Shown in pieces: positions 24,301 through 39,300 of a stretch of DNA of 64,000 nt. The notes beneath the pieces were generated by a model. The model was not told the origin of the DNA. It did not search any database and saw only the letters and a list, made by a program, of their open reading frames with translations. Source of the stretch: Toxonevra muliebris (lineage: Eukaryota > Arthropoda > Insecta > Diptera > Pallopteridae); assembly GCA_963691655.1 (NCBI GenBank), contig OY829326.1, positions 21,874,878 through 21,938,877 of the forward strand. The letters run 5' to 3'. The translations under genes and the position numbers were made by a program. Numbering within the stretch: position 1 is the stretch's first letter; the number at the start of each line of letters is the position of its first letter.

Positions 24301-27300
24301 TATAAACATTTTACAAAATCTAAATTGACCTCAGTGAGTGTTATTTTAAGGCGACCCTTTCTCGGTCCAAAACTTAACAAATTTTTATGGGACTGGTAGA
24401 TTAATAGAAACGCACTTTCTGACTCCGGAATTCTTAACATATAAGCTTCAGCCCACTTTTGGACATCAAAGTTCTCAAAGGAGAAGACATGGCATTTTTG
24501 TTGACTCAAAAAAAAAAAATGGCAAAAACTTTGTTTTGAAAAAAAAACGGGTTCAAAGTTTTGACTATCGGTTTTTAACAAATAAAATATATGTACATTC
24601 TTCATCTTTTTTATGATGGCTGACCGTAGTTTGTAAGTTTACAGATTAGTCAGCAATGGTTAAGAGTTAATCAGGAGGTGCTGGACGAAGGCATAGCTAA
24701 GCCTTTCTGAATGACCGAAAGGGAAGCCGAAGAGCCGCGCGACTGTTTTGGCCTGACTGACAACTGCCGCTATAATCTACGAAAGCACTCTGCGTTCTCT
24801 GAAATTTTTACAAAATACTTTTGAAATATAATACTTTCAAATAGCACACTTTTTTAAAAATCGATTTCTCCAAACCAATAAATTGCAGGGCCTTCTTAAG
24901 AAAAGATGAAGATTTTAAGACCCAAAATATGAAATATTTCATAAGTTAAACGTTTTACATTATATAAAATTTAACAAAAAATTACTTCAAATTCCCCGCA
25001 AAAAACAGTTCATTCCCCGATTCCCAGCACCAAGTAAAATTCCCCAAAAATCGGGGAATTCCCCGCAAGTTAGCATCGCTGAACCTAACCTAACCTTCGT
25101 GATTTTCTTTCCTTATCTGGGAAGAAAGGATTAACTAATCCTAGTTGGTTGGATTACGTAGCACAATAAATGTGGGTAATATATAATCAACATGACTGTC
25201 ATCGATGATTCAGCATGTAAGTTCTACTCATTCCTGAACTTGTTTGGTTGCTTAAAGAAATTTGGAAGTTTGGGAGGCATAATGTTCCATGCCATCCGTT
25301 TTCTCTTCTTAAATCTTTCTTTTTCTGTTTTTTTATTTCTCTTTCTCAAAAATTTTTCTTTTCCTCTCTAAGAGATTAAAAAATACAATCAGCCATGTTC
25401 TGAAATTGACTTTTGAGTGAAATTAAAATTGCAGCAATATGAATTGCACTGTTTCGATTTCAATTTCACTCGAAATTGACATGGCTGAATATCTCTTGAT
25501 ACGCACATATTTATGTTTGCCTAACATTTCTTTAATATTTTCAGTTTGTTTTCTATGTTGGCTGGCTTAAAGTTGCTGAAGTGTTAATAAATCCATTTGG
25601 CGAGGATGACGATGATATTGAACTAAACTGGCTCATTGATAGACATATTAAGGTAAGATAATGAACTTTAAATTAATGTTAAATCAGCTGCAAGGTTCTA
25701 TTGAAAACTACACATACATTTGAGCAAATAAATGTCAATAATAAATTATTCAAGACAAATGTTCATAAGTATGAGTAAAAAGGCAAATTAGGTAGATTAT
25801 ACAAATAAATATTTTAAACATATTCAAATGGTTATAAAAACAAAATATTATACAAAATATTATAAACTCAAAAATAATTATCATTTTTGTTTATTCCGTT
25901 GTAAACAAATAATTGTTTACCATCCAAAACAGTGTAATTATAATAATAAAACAAACTACATTTCATGCATATTTAAATACTTAACATTTTCGCAATAAAT
26001 CCTTAAATAAATGTCAAAAATGATACATAAAATTAATTGCTCAACAAAATATAATACAACAAATTTTTATTATTTAATGAGTTAACAATCGAACAAAACC
26101 GAAACATGTTATTAGCAACAACAATCAACTATTTTTATTTGCAATTATTATTTATATATGGATTCACTAACGATGAACAAACCTGAAACAAGCAATAGAG
26201 AGAGAGAGAGAGAGAGGAGAGAAACTAACTATCACTGCAAAATAGCACAAACTGAAATATAAAAGTCAAGGTATTAAATTTGCAGTGATTTTTTAAGCAA
26301 GAAATCAATTTTTTATGCAATTACAAGTTTTTTTTTTACAATTTTTCAACATTAAAAATAATATTTTTTTTATTTAACATTTTATTATGTCAAACACGTG
26401 AAAGTGTGCATAGCTGTAAGTGAGCGCAAACGTGAAAAATAGAGGAATTTGCACACAATGCATTAATGTCAGTGTCAATTTGACAGCAGCATCACATGTT
26501 ATATTAAAAGCTGTCAGAATTTATAATTGGTATGTCAATTTTATGACAGCTAAATTTAAAATTAGTTGACATTTTCGTGAACTAATATTAAAATTTAAAG
26601 CTTAAATATACATACATGTAGATTTTGAGTAGTTAAATAAGTTTCACAATTAATTTATCTATTCCACGAAATTAGATACTTTCATTGTATGCGGTAAGTT
26701 CCTATCTAAATAACAGTTGTTCAAATATTTTTCTTAATAAGTGAAAAAATTTTAGCTAATTGTGAATTTCAATCGTAGAGTCGTAATTTTCTAAAGTATA
26801 TTTAATCGTCTGACTGACGTAATCTTTAATATCTTCTAATGTACAGATCTAAGCATCTATCATTATGACAGTTTTGCAATTCACAATATTTAACACACAC
26901 ACACACACCTTTGAATATGTTAATTTATCTTCGTTTTTCAATCCTATTTTTTTTTTTTTTTGCTGATGAAGCACATTTTTTATTATCAATCATAAACATT
27001 TTAAATTGATTTAAGTACTTAATTAAAGTTCAAAAGTGGAATCCTCATTATACATTTTTTTTCTATTTAAAAAACTAAAATATTTGCTGAACTTTCGGTT
27101 ATAGATTTCTTTGTGAATGTAATTTGATCAAAGACTTGGAATTTGATATAATGCGCAATAAGCAGCGAGAAACGAATATACTTTCAATCGTTCCAGTCCC
27201 CATGGGGGAAGAGGGGTGTAAAACTTCAATGCTATCCATTTGTACAATTGTTGTAGGAGATATGATAACTGAGATGAGTCAAGTTTCAGAAGAAATGATA

Positions 27301-30300
27301 TCTGATGAATTCAAGTTTCAGACGAAGTCAAGCCTCAGATGAAGTTAAATTCGGAATTATCTTAAGCCTTAAAATAAAACAATAATAATGAAGTTCAGTT
27401 AGATCAAGCCAAATCTGGAATGAGGCCAAGTTTGAAATGAAGTCAAGTCTCAGATAAAGTGAATCTGATAAATTCGAGACTTAGGTGAACTAAAGTCTTA
27501 AATGAAATCATAACTTAACTGAAGATAAGTCTCAGAATAAAATAAAACTGCTTTAGCCTAGTCACATTAAATCAAGCCTAAAATGAAGTAAAATCTCAGA
27601 TGAAGTTAACACTAAAATAAAATCAAGACTGAAAGGAAGACAAGTTTCACCATAAAACAAGTTCACCAAAATTTCATCAAATGAAACCAAGCCTCAAAAT
27701 GTAGTCAAGTCTCAAGTGAAATCAAGTTCAAGTTAAGTCTCAATTGAAATCAAATCTGAATCAAAAACATGTATCAGAATAAAAAAAAAAGTTTCAGAAA
27801 GACATGAACATGACATATTCAGAAAGAATCAGTCTGCTGGAGTTTAGGCAGATTTATTCAAGCCTCACATGAGTCAAGTTTCCGGTGAAATTAAAACTTA
27901 AATTAAGACAAGTCTACCGAAATCTAGTAAGATGACGCCAAGTCTGAAATAAAGTCAAGCCTCAGATGATGCTAAATCTTAAATTAAGTTAAGATTAAAA
28001 CAAAAACAACCCTCTGAATAAAACAAGTCTACCGCGATCTAGTAAGATGAAACCAAGTTTCAGATGAAACCAAGCATCAGATGAGGTCATGCCATCGAAT
28101 AAAAAAGTATACCTGATTCTAGACCAATAGAACCAAGTCTCAGATAAAGTAGAGTTTCTGATGAAGTCAAATCTCAAATGAAATCAAGTCTCAGATGCAG
28201 TAATGTCTGAGATGAGATCTACTAATCTGATGAAATGAAATCTCAAATGAAATCAAGCCACAATTAAAGTAAAGCCCAAGAAGGTTGCTGAAATTCTCAA
28301 TTCTCAGCCGATGAAGCACATTCAAGTCTACGCTGAAATTCATTTTCAAGCAAGGTAAAGGCGGAGGCGAAGGTCAATATCATACTGAATTTCCTACCTG
28401 AAACCATTGAAAAATTTTTAAAATACTCATTCACAGGAATAAGAAGAGATCTTGAGAAGTTTTGCTAAACATTTTCAGTTTTAGTCATACTGCCATTCGG
28501 GAAAGAGTTTCGTTTTTATTAGAGTCCTACCGTTGAAGTACAAATTTTCAAAAAATATCTTTGTGGCGGAAAATAATTAGGTTTCATTGCAGTGTCCAGA
28601 GATTTTGTCTAATTTCTGTTTGGCATATTAAGCCAGAGTTTACAACTACAGGAAAATTGTTGCAATTTTTTTCAGAAAGTCTTTTTGGAAGTAAATTGCT
28701 TTGAGAAAGAAATAGCAAGTTTCTTCATTTTTTTTTGTTGACATCAGGAATTTATTTTCAAAAAGAGTTTCTGAGAGTAATTTGCAGCAATTTCCCTGCG
28801 TATGTAACTACGCTTATAATCAATCACTCATTTGTTCACCCAAGCGTCCATACGTATGTATAAAAGAAAATTTGTTTACTTTTTTCTTTACTGTAACTGA
28901 AGAGAGCATTACAGAGTTACAGATATTCTCTTTCTATGCCAATTTCAACCCTGTGCGCATAATGAGAACATCTTACGCTCTTTAAAATCGTAATACGGCA
29001 ATTAAGCACAATATGAAGAAAAATCAGAATGTTGCTTAGAACTATTCGGCTAAAAAATAGTAAGCCAAAATAAATGAATAAACTTCCATATATCAACTCA
29101 ATTTAGCTGAAAAGAATTCATATCTGCTAAAAAAAAATAAGTCCTTAGACTGCGATCCGCTCTCTCTGAGTTGAAAATATTAATTTTATGAGCGCTGCGT
29201 AACATATTCCTTATTCAAGCATAACCGATTTTCTCATTTTTATCCTATAGTTTTCAATTAAACAAAAGAATTCGTTATGCTAAATGTATTGTGAAAAAGA
29301 ATATAAATAGCTAATGAATTTCAACTTTGCTAAAAAAACAGCTGATTTGTTGTTGTTGCCCACACCACAGCCAGAAAAAAGTAAACATATTTACACTAGA
29401 AAACATAAAAAACAAAATGTTGATAAAACAGAAAAAATTCCCCTTCATTAGCTCCATCATCTCAAAAAAAAAACCGGAATAATTTCGCAAAAAAAATTGC
29501 AATAAGTTCTGTTGAAACGTTGAAGCGTCTTGAAGTTTGCTGTCGGTCGCGCTCTTAGCACAATTTCACGTTTGCAACCAACCTTCAAGAAAAAAAGCAT
29601 GAAGTTATTTTAAGCTTAAATTAAATTATTAAAATTTTTATCGTCAATTTTTATATTTACACAAAAGTTCATGCATACTTTTTTTTTAGGCGCCAACCAA
29701 TAATTCGAAACTTGATTTTATTGTTGAAATTTTGTTTATGAACTTAGTACTTAGTATAAGATTGTTTGCAAAATAATCTTTAAAGCTTGTCCTTCATTCG
29801 ATTTTGTGTTTTTTTTTTTGGTTTTTGTATTGATAATTACATATTATTGACATAAAATACATTAATGTACATAGATATGTATGTACTTCAAACCGGTCTT
29901 TTTTTTTTCTTTTGGTTGAACTGAAAATAATCCAAAATAATAAAAATATAACAATAAAAACTTGTATGCATGTAAGTAAGTAAGATAGTTTGACCACAAA
30001 GTAGTATCTATGTAGTAGTTCTGTTGTCATTGCTGCTATCATTCATTTCGTCATACTGCAAACCTGTACATTTTTATATTGAATAAAGCGTCCGATTTAT
30101 TTTACATATGTATGTCTACACCTTTGGATGTATGTATTGTATATATTTATGTAATAATCATTGCCAAGGTCTATTGGGGTGCAACTTGTTCCAAAATATT
30201 CCACTGAGTTCCCAATTACTTTTAAAAAAAAATCATGTAATGAAATTAAAATGTAATTGAAATACTTATAAGCTCAGCTTAAGTTTAGATATATGTAATA

Positions 30301-33300
30301 CCTTATTTTAATAAATTACACATTGATCTGATCTCATGCAACATCTGTTTAGATCAGTTCATAATCAGTTCATAGATCTGGATTTTCTTTTATGAAATAA
30401 TAACACTCGATGAAATCTCGATCTCAGCACATGTCTATATATTTTTTAAAGCTCAGATTTTATTTACGATCTGACTCCAAACTATATTTGATCTAGATCA
30501 CGTTTGTTTTACATTAAAGTCTTATGACTAGTATGTGCTTATACCAGGTTAATTAAAAGTCCCATATAAAAAACGGTATCCAAAAACAAAATGCTATAAG
30601 CAAAAAATTTATTTTTAAAATGCTTCTTGGCATAATGTTAAAAATATTAACAATCAAATAACTTAACACAGTCGTTGCTTTCGACATTTCTTTTTTTTTT
30701 GTTTTCAACGGTGAGTATGAACGTACAACCATAAAACTTAACTTTACCCACTTGAATAAAAGTGGCACGTGCTAAAAATAACAACAACCACATAGAAAGA
30801 AAGAAAAAAACAAACAAACAAACAAACAAAAAATATAACAACATTGATCAACTTGTTTGGTTCTGGGCCAAAATTGAACGTTTTCGTAGATGAAACCAAA
30901 GTTGTACATGCGTTCATATGATGTTTCTACAGGTTGAACTAAGTATACCAACCTAAAGTAAAAAAAACTGGTTTCTTTCAACACAACACCGATATACACA
31001 ATTAAAAAACAAATGATGGCTTAAATCAAAGTTCTTTTGACTGTGGTATTCTTTCTCTTGCAAGGTAAAAATCATTTAGCAGCAATAGTAGAAAAGAAAA
31101 AACCTCGGCTTACTACGTTGAGAGGATACGATGATCATGACGATCATTTCGTGAACTAGGGAATGCTTTATCGATGTTATATACATAACCCTTCTTGTAC
31201 TTTTGCATCATTTGGAAGCTTTAATCCCAAAATCAATTAAACTCAGTTTAAATTTGCTTGATAAATGGTCAATTGCAATGCTTCCTGTTAATAAAACTTA
31301 AACTTTAGCTTGATATTCTTATTTAGTCAAAAATCACATCGTTCTGTACGATTCATTAAAATGAAATATGATTTAAGATGGCAATGGCAGACCATAAGAG
31401 AGTATTTATGCTTACAAGCTTTAACATAATTGCCGCCGTTTGGATTCGGCGCAAGTGAAGTTTAAGACGCACCCCATACATGTAGAGGCGCAAAGCAAAT
31501 CATTTTTTTCTATAAATTTTACAAAAATATTTCCCATAATGACTTGAGCCCGGTATTCAAAGAACATTTTCACATGACTATAAATTTTTGATGCATTTTC
31601 AAATTAAATTAGCCAAAAGTGCAAGTTTGAAATTTAACATAAGAAAGGATACCTAAAGAAAAGAAACCTCGTAAATAATCTGGCAGAGTTTGTTTTATCT
31701 CACTGCCAACCTGGTAGTATAAATTCTGTATCAATGTGTCCTCTACAGTTTGTAGAACTACAATCTATGTTTTATTTTCGGTGAAAGTAAAAGACATTTT
31801 CCAAGTCTATATGAATATAAAAATGTACCTGAGTTGAATTGGCTGATTCATTAATAGATAAATTAACGCTAAAGCCAAATAGCTGGATCTGGAAACCCCA
31901 TTCCTTCTATAACTCGATTATTATTATGGATAGACCTTACTGCCTAGCATTAACACTTAAAAGTTATTTTACAATCAATCAATCAATCTCCTAATTAAGA
32001 CAAAAGACGCTCTACTATACCGATAAAATATAAAACATATTTTGAAGAAAAGGTACTGACAGAGAGGTACCACCGGTAAAAACGAATTATTGCAATGTTT
32101 TTTCTGTGCCGAGTCAATGCTTGACATCCACATAGAATGTAAATTGTTCTCTTGTCATCATCCAGACATAGAGGACATTCAATCTCATTGATCAGACCTA
32201 ATTTGTTTAGGTGTTATCTGAATAAGCAAGCGATGGATGAAAAATAGAACACGGAACAAGGTTCCAATATGTGAGCCATTGTTTCTTTGGCCACTACTCA
32301 ACAATTGAGTACGAAAAGACTCAGCCAGTTAAAATGAACAAAGAGCGCCTTTGATATAGGTAAACAAGCTCTGGGTAGTACTCATCGAACATAAATTTCG
32401 GATCTAAAAAAATAAAAAAAAAGTTGCATATTTTCTTTTGTGTATTCGATAGAGCTGTGAAACTGCGTTTTGTCCAAATTATAAGGACATTTTACATCGA
32501 AAAAATTGCTGCTTAAACTATTCTTGCAAGAAGGTATCGATATTAAGGGGGAAAGCCACTTCTAAGGCTGTAAAATTGAGTGATTTTCGGGAATTTTTTT
32601 GATCTATCAAATAAAGGAATATCCAATAGTTTTGAAGATATGGGCGTTGCCGTAAAGCCCGAAAAAAATTTCTCCCTCCCTGGTTACGTCGATTTTTCAA
32701 GAACGGATTTTTTGAAAAAAAAAATTTGTAGTTTTTAATAATCTTTTTTATTTTCCACAAAATGGGGACTGATTTAAAATTTTTTATGTTTTCGACCCTT
32801 TTTTTTTATTTCAAAATAGGTTTAAAAATAGTAAAAATCAAAAATTTGAAAATCGGTTAATATTTGATAGAGTTATCGACGCGACCAGTTTGAAAAAAGT
32901 CGATTCGAGAAAAACGCGTTTGAAGTTTTCAGTCTACTTACTATCACTAAAATGGCAGTAACTCAAGCAATTTTTGGAATTTTGACTTAAAATTTTGAAC
33001 ACATATTTTTGAATATATAAACTTTAATTAAAGACCTATTGACCTATTACAGTGGCCTTCCCTTTTCAATACCGATCATTAAACACAAAATAAATATGAT
33101 TGAAAAACTCATAATGTTGGGAAAAATTCGGTTAATTCAATTTACCCAGTTCGCCTTTTAATATAACCTCTTTAAAAACCATTGGTGAAATTTAAAACTG
33201 CATTCAATATATGCGCTCGTGTTAGATAAATTTACTAGCACATTCTAAATTTCGCACTCTATACAGCCGAGCTCTGGGAGGGGGTGTCGGATCAAATCTT

Positions 33301-36300
33301 TCCCTTAGGTTTTTTTTCAGAGCTTGGCCCTCCAACTTTGTAAAAGAAAAAATTATCAATATTTCCTGGTACGTGAAATACAAAAAATTTAAATAAACCA
33401 TCATATATTGGTAAAATATTGATTATAATAACATCGTAAATCCACTCAAATTTACCCTATAGTTCACTGAACAATAGGTTAGTGGTGTGTGAAAAGTAAA
33501 CGTGTCACCTTGCCATATGAAAAACTAGAAAATGTCACAGTGTATTGTATAAATTCAGTACAAAGTTAGAGGTCCTCTGAAAGGCGGATTTCACTCAACT
33601 AACAGAACTCAGTTTCTGTGAGAGTTTCTTTTTGACCTTTCTCTAAGTTCTCAGGGATTAAAACTCGATTTATATATTTTAAAATGATTTAATGTATCAT
33701 ATCTAAAAATATATTAATGCATTTTCCTTAACCCTTTGACGCCCGAACTATAATGGGGCTTGAGAGAAACTTTTTATTGTAAAATTATGGTTACTTAGAT
33801 CTTCCAGGCTAACATGGACCACTATGGACAATAGACGAACTGGACTACTACTCAACCTTAGCAGAAACTCCATCAGCATTACGACTTCGGTGCTAACGGG
33901 ACACTGTATATTGGGAGACAGGCTGCTTCTGTCGGGGCTGCTGCTTTGAGGAGGAGGAAGAAGAAACAGTCCTCCATTTCATGTGCGAACACCCATCTCT
34001 AGCCAGGAGGAGATTAAAACTCTTGAACTCACCTTTCTTCACTAGTCTGTACGAGCTATCATCCATAAATATTAAGAACATAGCCAGATTCATTATGGAA
34101 TTCTCATGTTTCTCCACTGGATGGAGTCGCGCCATACTGTGATATCACAATGAGCCTAATTATTTGCTTAAGTGTGCTTTCAAGTAGAAGGCAGCCACTT
34201 CAACCTAACCTAGATGACACCAAATTTCATTTTTCTATATTGATTTGTTTGTCCTTTATTAAAGATAAAAAAAAAAAACTATGAAGCTGTAGACAACCAC
34301 TGGATAATCCGATTCCTCCAATTTCTCTATTTTCAAAAAATAGTGCAAAAGATTTTACTAAAAGTTTTTGCACTTAGGCCTGGACTTCAAAGACAAAACA
34401 TTAAAAAAAATTACTTAAGCAAGAAATTTCAAATATTCGGCAATCAGCAAACGTGAAGAATACCTAACAGAACCGAATACAAATAGCGTTAATAGTAAGA
34501 TTTGTTAAACATGTTATTTATGCCACATAATAGTAAATGTTGCATATACGCAATATTGGGTATGAAATAGTTAACAGTGCTGACTATTCGATAGATACTT
34601 GGAATTTCTGGTATAAGTTTTCCAAATTTTAACACTGTTTTTCTTTTCAAGTCTAAATATTTATGTGTTACTTAGAAGCTAAGTTCAAAAATGTTCCTAT
34701 ACCACATTAACCGAAGTCTTACTACTAAATGAATTAAAACTTAATTTAAATTGCATTTAAATGTAGCAAAATAAAAGTAGATCAACAAATAAAAAAATAA
34801 TTATAATTTTATTGACAATGTTTTAAAAACTGAAATCGCTTTTTTGCAATTTTTTGTTTATTTTTGCAAAATGTTCATCTAAACTCGCATTGCATGCATA
34901 AAATAGGTTAAAAATAAATAGTTGTAGAAACGTGACACTTTAACATTTATGTTTTTACTGTTGCCGCTATTGTTGTTAATGTTATTGACACCCACACTTG
35001 GAAATGTTTTATTTTTTACTTCCTTTTAAGCCAATAATGTTGGTAAATATTCCATAAAATTGTAATTGTATTTCGTATACCTATGTATGTATATGTAGCA
35101 ACTAGTTTATGTGTGTGTCGATAATTTTGTGAATGTCGTTTCGACTCATTTAAAGTGCATTTGTTTAAAACAATAGCGAAATTAACAAATTTTAGGTTAC
35201 TACTATTTTTTTTTTCTTCTTTTTTGCTTTCGATGCTTTGGTTTTTTTTTTTTTTTCTTTTCTACTTCCATACATTATATTCGCATTTGCCATTTACTAA
35301 TATTATACAACAATCGCTAACAAACACTAAGCAAAAAGAGGTGAAAAAAAAAAAAAAAAAAACGAAAAGGTTTTGTAATTGAAGTTAGTTTTACGATTTT
35401 TGCTCTGTTATATTTTTTGTTAATTTATTTTTGCTGCCTGTTTTATGTTTGAAATGGTTATGTTAAATCATAATAAACAAATAAAATAAAAAGAAAAATT
35501 AATTTCTTTTTTTTAGTATTTTATTAGTATGTAGTGTTCCCGGAGTGTTCCCGGGTATGAGATGGGTTTTGTTTTTGAGCCATAAATTTTCACCGGTTAA
35601 ACCAAATCGGATGTTTTACATACTGTCGGAAAGGGAATGAAAATACGCAATTTTCATCCAAAATAAGTATAGTGGTTCCATTGGCACGCATAATATTATG
35701 ACCAATTTTCTGAGGATGTGTATTTTTGCCAAAAAAAAATTTGTACCCGGGTATGAGACACCTACAAAAATCCACTAAAAATTGGGAAATATGAACTTAA
35801 AACCCCAAAACTATTTATAAACATAAAATTATTTTATTTTGTAGGCCTTTAGTGGCTAAGATAAAAATAAATGTCAGTTTTTATTCATCATCTCTCTCTT
35901 AGTCATTGTCTTCTCCATCCAAATCGCTATCGCAATGTTTGCAAACTTTAAATGAACAGAAGAGAATTGGTTGCATGTGATACATTTCATGGACGATTTT
36001 ATTTTTTTGGGTTGACATGGCAAAAAATACAAAAAATTGGATCAAAACACTAGTTAAGTGTTGTCTCATACCCGGAAAATGATGCAATTTTGAGAATAAC
36101 AAAAACTAATTGTTTCCAACCATATATTGGCATAATCCAAAATTGGATATCAAAATATACGAAAAACACTAAATGGTAATGCATTACACTCACCTTTTTC
36201 AATTCATTCACTCGAAAATATATCACTTTGGAAAATATCAAAAAAAGTTTTCGTGATCGATTTTCACATACGATGTTTGCAGCTGATACAAGCAATGCAT

Positions 36301-39300
36301 CTATTCACTTCGGTGTTATCACAAAAACTGGCTCATGTCAAAAGAAAAGTTTGACAGTAGTCAGATCGGCAATATTGATATTGCATGATGTAAAAAACCG
36401 ACTGTCTCATACCTGGCGCTGGACGACCTCGATAGTCTAGTGGATAGTGCATTAGACTTTCATCCAGAAGGTTGCGGGTTCGATTCCCGCCTTGGTCTGG
36501 TGGTTAATTCTCATAAACTTCTTATATTCACTATCGATATGAAGTGTATGAGAATTATAAGAATGTGTACAAGTACACACCTTGGTTGGTAATGGCAAGA
36601 CCACCGAGCTGATAAAAAATTGCCACATAGCCGTTCGGAATCGGCGTTAAACTGTAGGTCCTACCATCGCCACTGTGGTCTAGTGGAAGAGTGCCAGACT
36701 CTTGTTTCTGGAGACCCGAGTTCGATTCTCGGCTTGGGTATGTTTCTTATCTATCTTTCTTTCTCCCTTCCTTTCTTTCTTTCTTGGGGCTTTGGTACAA
36801 AAGATCTTATAGGTCGCAGTGCCTGACTTTCGAGTCGTCCTTCCTTCAAATAATAATAATACCTGGCGCTGTCTCATACCCGGATACACTCCTCTACTTA
36901 GATCGTATTTCTGAGTTCCATAATTTGAGGGGTTAATCCCTCCTTTGGATCCGTTTGCGCATTAGCTGCTTCGAAGAATATCTGGGTGGACGAACAATTT
37001 TGATGCTTCATTCAGTGAATAGACTTGCAGTTTTTTAGGATCAATGAGTGTCCTTTTGTGGGTTTTCGAATAACTTTAAAATTCATATTACACATATTTA
37101 GATGAAAAAAAAGCTTTTAAGACCTGCCTTGAAAATCAAAAAAACTTCGTTTTTTGGGCTCTTCTGATGGTCGAAATTATGGTTTCAAGACCTTAACTTA
37201 AAATAAGTGACAGAGTAAAATGGGTCAACCGCCAGTAATACGGCCTTTGAGATCTATTGACACAAGTCTACGTAATTGATAATACAGGCTTGTGAAATTT
37301 TGTATTTTTAATCATTTTCAGTGCAGTTTTTTATGCTGAACACCAGTCGCCAGACGCAGAAAAAAGTTTCGGGGGTGAAATTTCCGAAATATTTTTTTTT
37401 GTCAAAATTTTTCGTATATCTGAAGTGCAATGGTGCGAGGGAAGTAAATACAAAGAGTTAAATAAAATTTGTTTGTGTCAAGGGTAATGGGGTAAACAAC
37501 CAACTCACACACAACCCCCGCTAGATATTCGGGCTCCGGAACCGGGCCATTATTCGCCTAAAATCACCCATAAATCCTATTGCGACTTACAATTTTATGC
37601 CCTCTATTACTTTATTTTTCAATCATTTAAAAATTTGTATAGGTTTTGGTTTTTGCAATTGCATCACAAGTTTTTCAAGAAAATAAAAAATTCATTCCCC
37701 AAGGTACACAGGCATCAATGTAAGCACTGAAGCTGCATCCCAAACCAATTTAGTGGTGACTAATTAATACTAATTTTCAGTAGGATATCGGAGTAACTTC
37801 CTTGGTTAGTTAGGTAGTTAAAGAAACTAACGTTTCCCAATTTTTTTGTGAGCAATTTAAAAGTTCTCTTGAATTTTTATTACAAATATATTGCTTTCCT
37901 TCGCTGAGCTTCAGCAATTTTAAGTTGTTTACAGTTTAAGTTGTTTAACCTACCTACCATGGTAAAAGTTAAATGCGTAAAAACGCTTCATGTTTTGTAA
38001 GCGTATGCATAGATTTAGCTAATTATATATAAATTTAAAATTCCTACAATGTTTTTCTTTTAACTTTTTACGAGCCACACGCGTCAATGCATTTAAACTT
38101 TCATTTTTATTTTCTTTATACTGTAAATTGTAAATATTTAGTTATGCTGTAATTTTTACTACGTTGTTTGGAAATATACAAATACATATACGCACTTTCA
38201 GTATATTTTCGCAAAAAATAAAAAATAAATAAAAAGAACTAAAGCATTTATTTTAAATATTTCTTTCTCTAATCTTACAGGCAGCCTACATGATTGTCGA
38301 TGAAATGCATGAAGAACACCCTGAACTTCTACGTGATCAATATTGGGAATGTGTAGTGCCAAAGGATCTGCCATATACTGTAGCCTCTGAACATTATCGA
38401 CGCGATGAACCTAAAGGCTCTGCAGAGAATTATAAAATCAAAAAAGAAGATGCCATGTATGCGAATATTGTGCCGGGTGGTGGTAAACGTGCGCTCCCCG
38501 ACGATGTTTATGCGGATTATGTGCGTTATTAGTATATAATATTTTTGTGATTTGACTGAAAATGAATAAATGTTAACATAATTTTTTTTCCCCGATCTAG
38601 GAAAGTGTAGACACGCCCATGGTGGAGCGACGTAAGAATAATTGGCTTGTGCGACAACTTTCACGCATGGGTTCGATGCATAGCCAGTCGACTGCGTATT
38701 CATCAGGTGGTGCTGCTTTCAATCGTAATCGTTTGAATTCGGTTTATTCGAGTCCTGAATCTGGAATGCCAGTGAATATGATGCAACAGCGAGAACAGCA
38801 GATGCAGCATGGACAGCAGCCCCATTCAATGATTCAGTCCAAGCCGAGTCTGTATGAGAAATTTGTGCATAGGAAATCGCTGCGTGCGCAAAAACAGTTG
38901 ATAAAGCAGAGTAAGTTTGATAATGCATGAGTATAAAAAAGCTTGCCCAATTTCTAACTCATTTAAAATGTGTTAGAATGAAGAAGGTTTTTATATGCTG
39001 CCTGTATTGATGACGGGCAAGTCTAGGCAAGCAAGCGAAAATGCTTTTACGTTTTTTGTATGTAAAACGTCAGTAGCTTAAAACAGTGATGTCGACTCAA
39101 GTTTTTCACTGACAAGCCTTTAGTAAACTTTATAAGCTTTTCGCTTATGAGGCTTTAGTAAGGTGTCAACATTATTGGTTTTAATCTACCGTACAGTTTT
39201 GCCCGTCACAAATCTGTGCACGCATAGTTTTAATAGTTTCACTCTTTCGCAAACTCTTTTCAATATCAAAACCACCCTTCATTTCACTTCTTTCCCATTC

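Noticed and set aside
33727..33765. TTAACCCTTTGACGCC as a piggyBac-type end, with a similar word at 52694
   Set aside because: Each is a single end; no inverted partner with TTAA could be located nearby, so no element was called.
36424..36740. Two tRNA-like sequences with good B boxes
   Set aside because: Acceptor stems do not pair, anticodon arms are faulty in the first head and have an eight-base loop in the second, and both lie inside a single target-duplicated insertion. They are SINE heads, not tRNA genes.
38329..38703. Minus-strand open stretch of 124 codons opposite bestrophin exons 7-8
   Set aside because: It is the shadow of the conserved plus-strand exons, which have family motifs and consistent splice phases.
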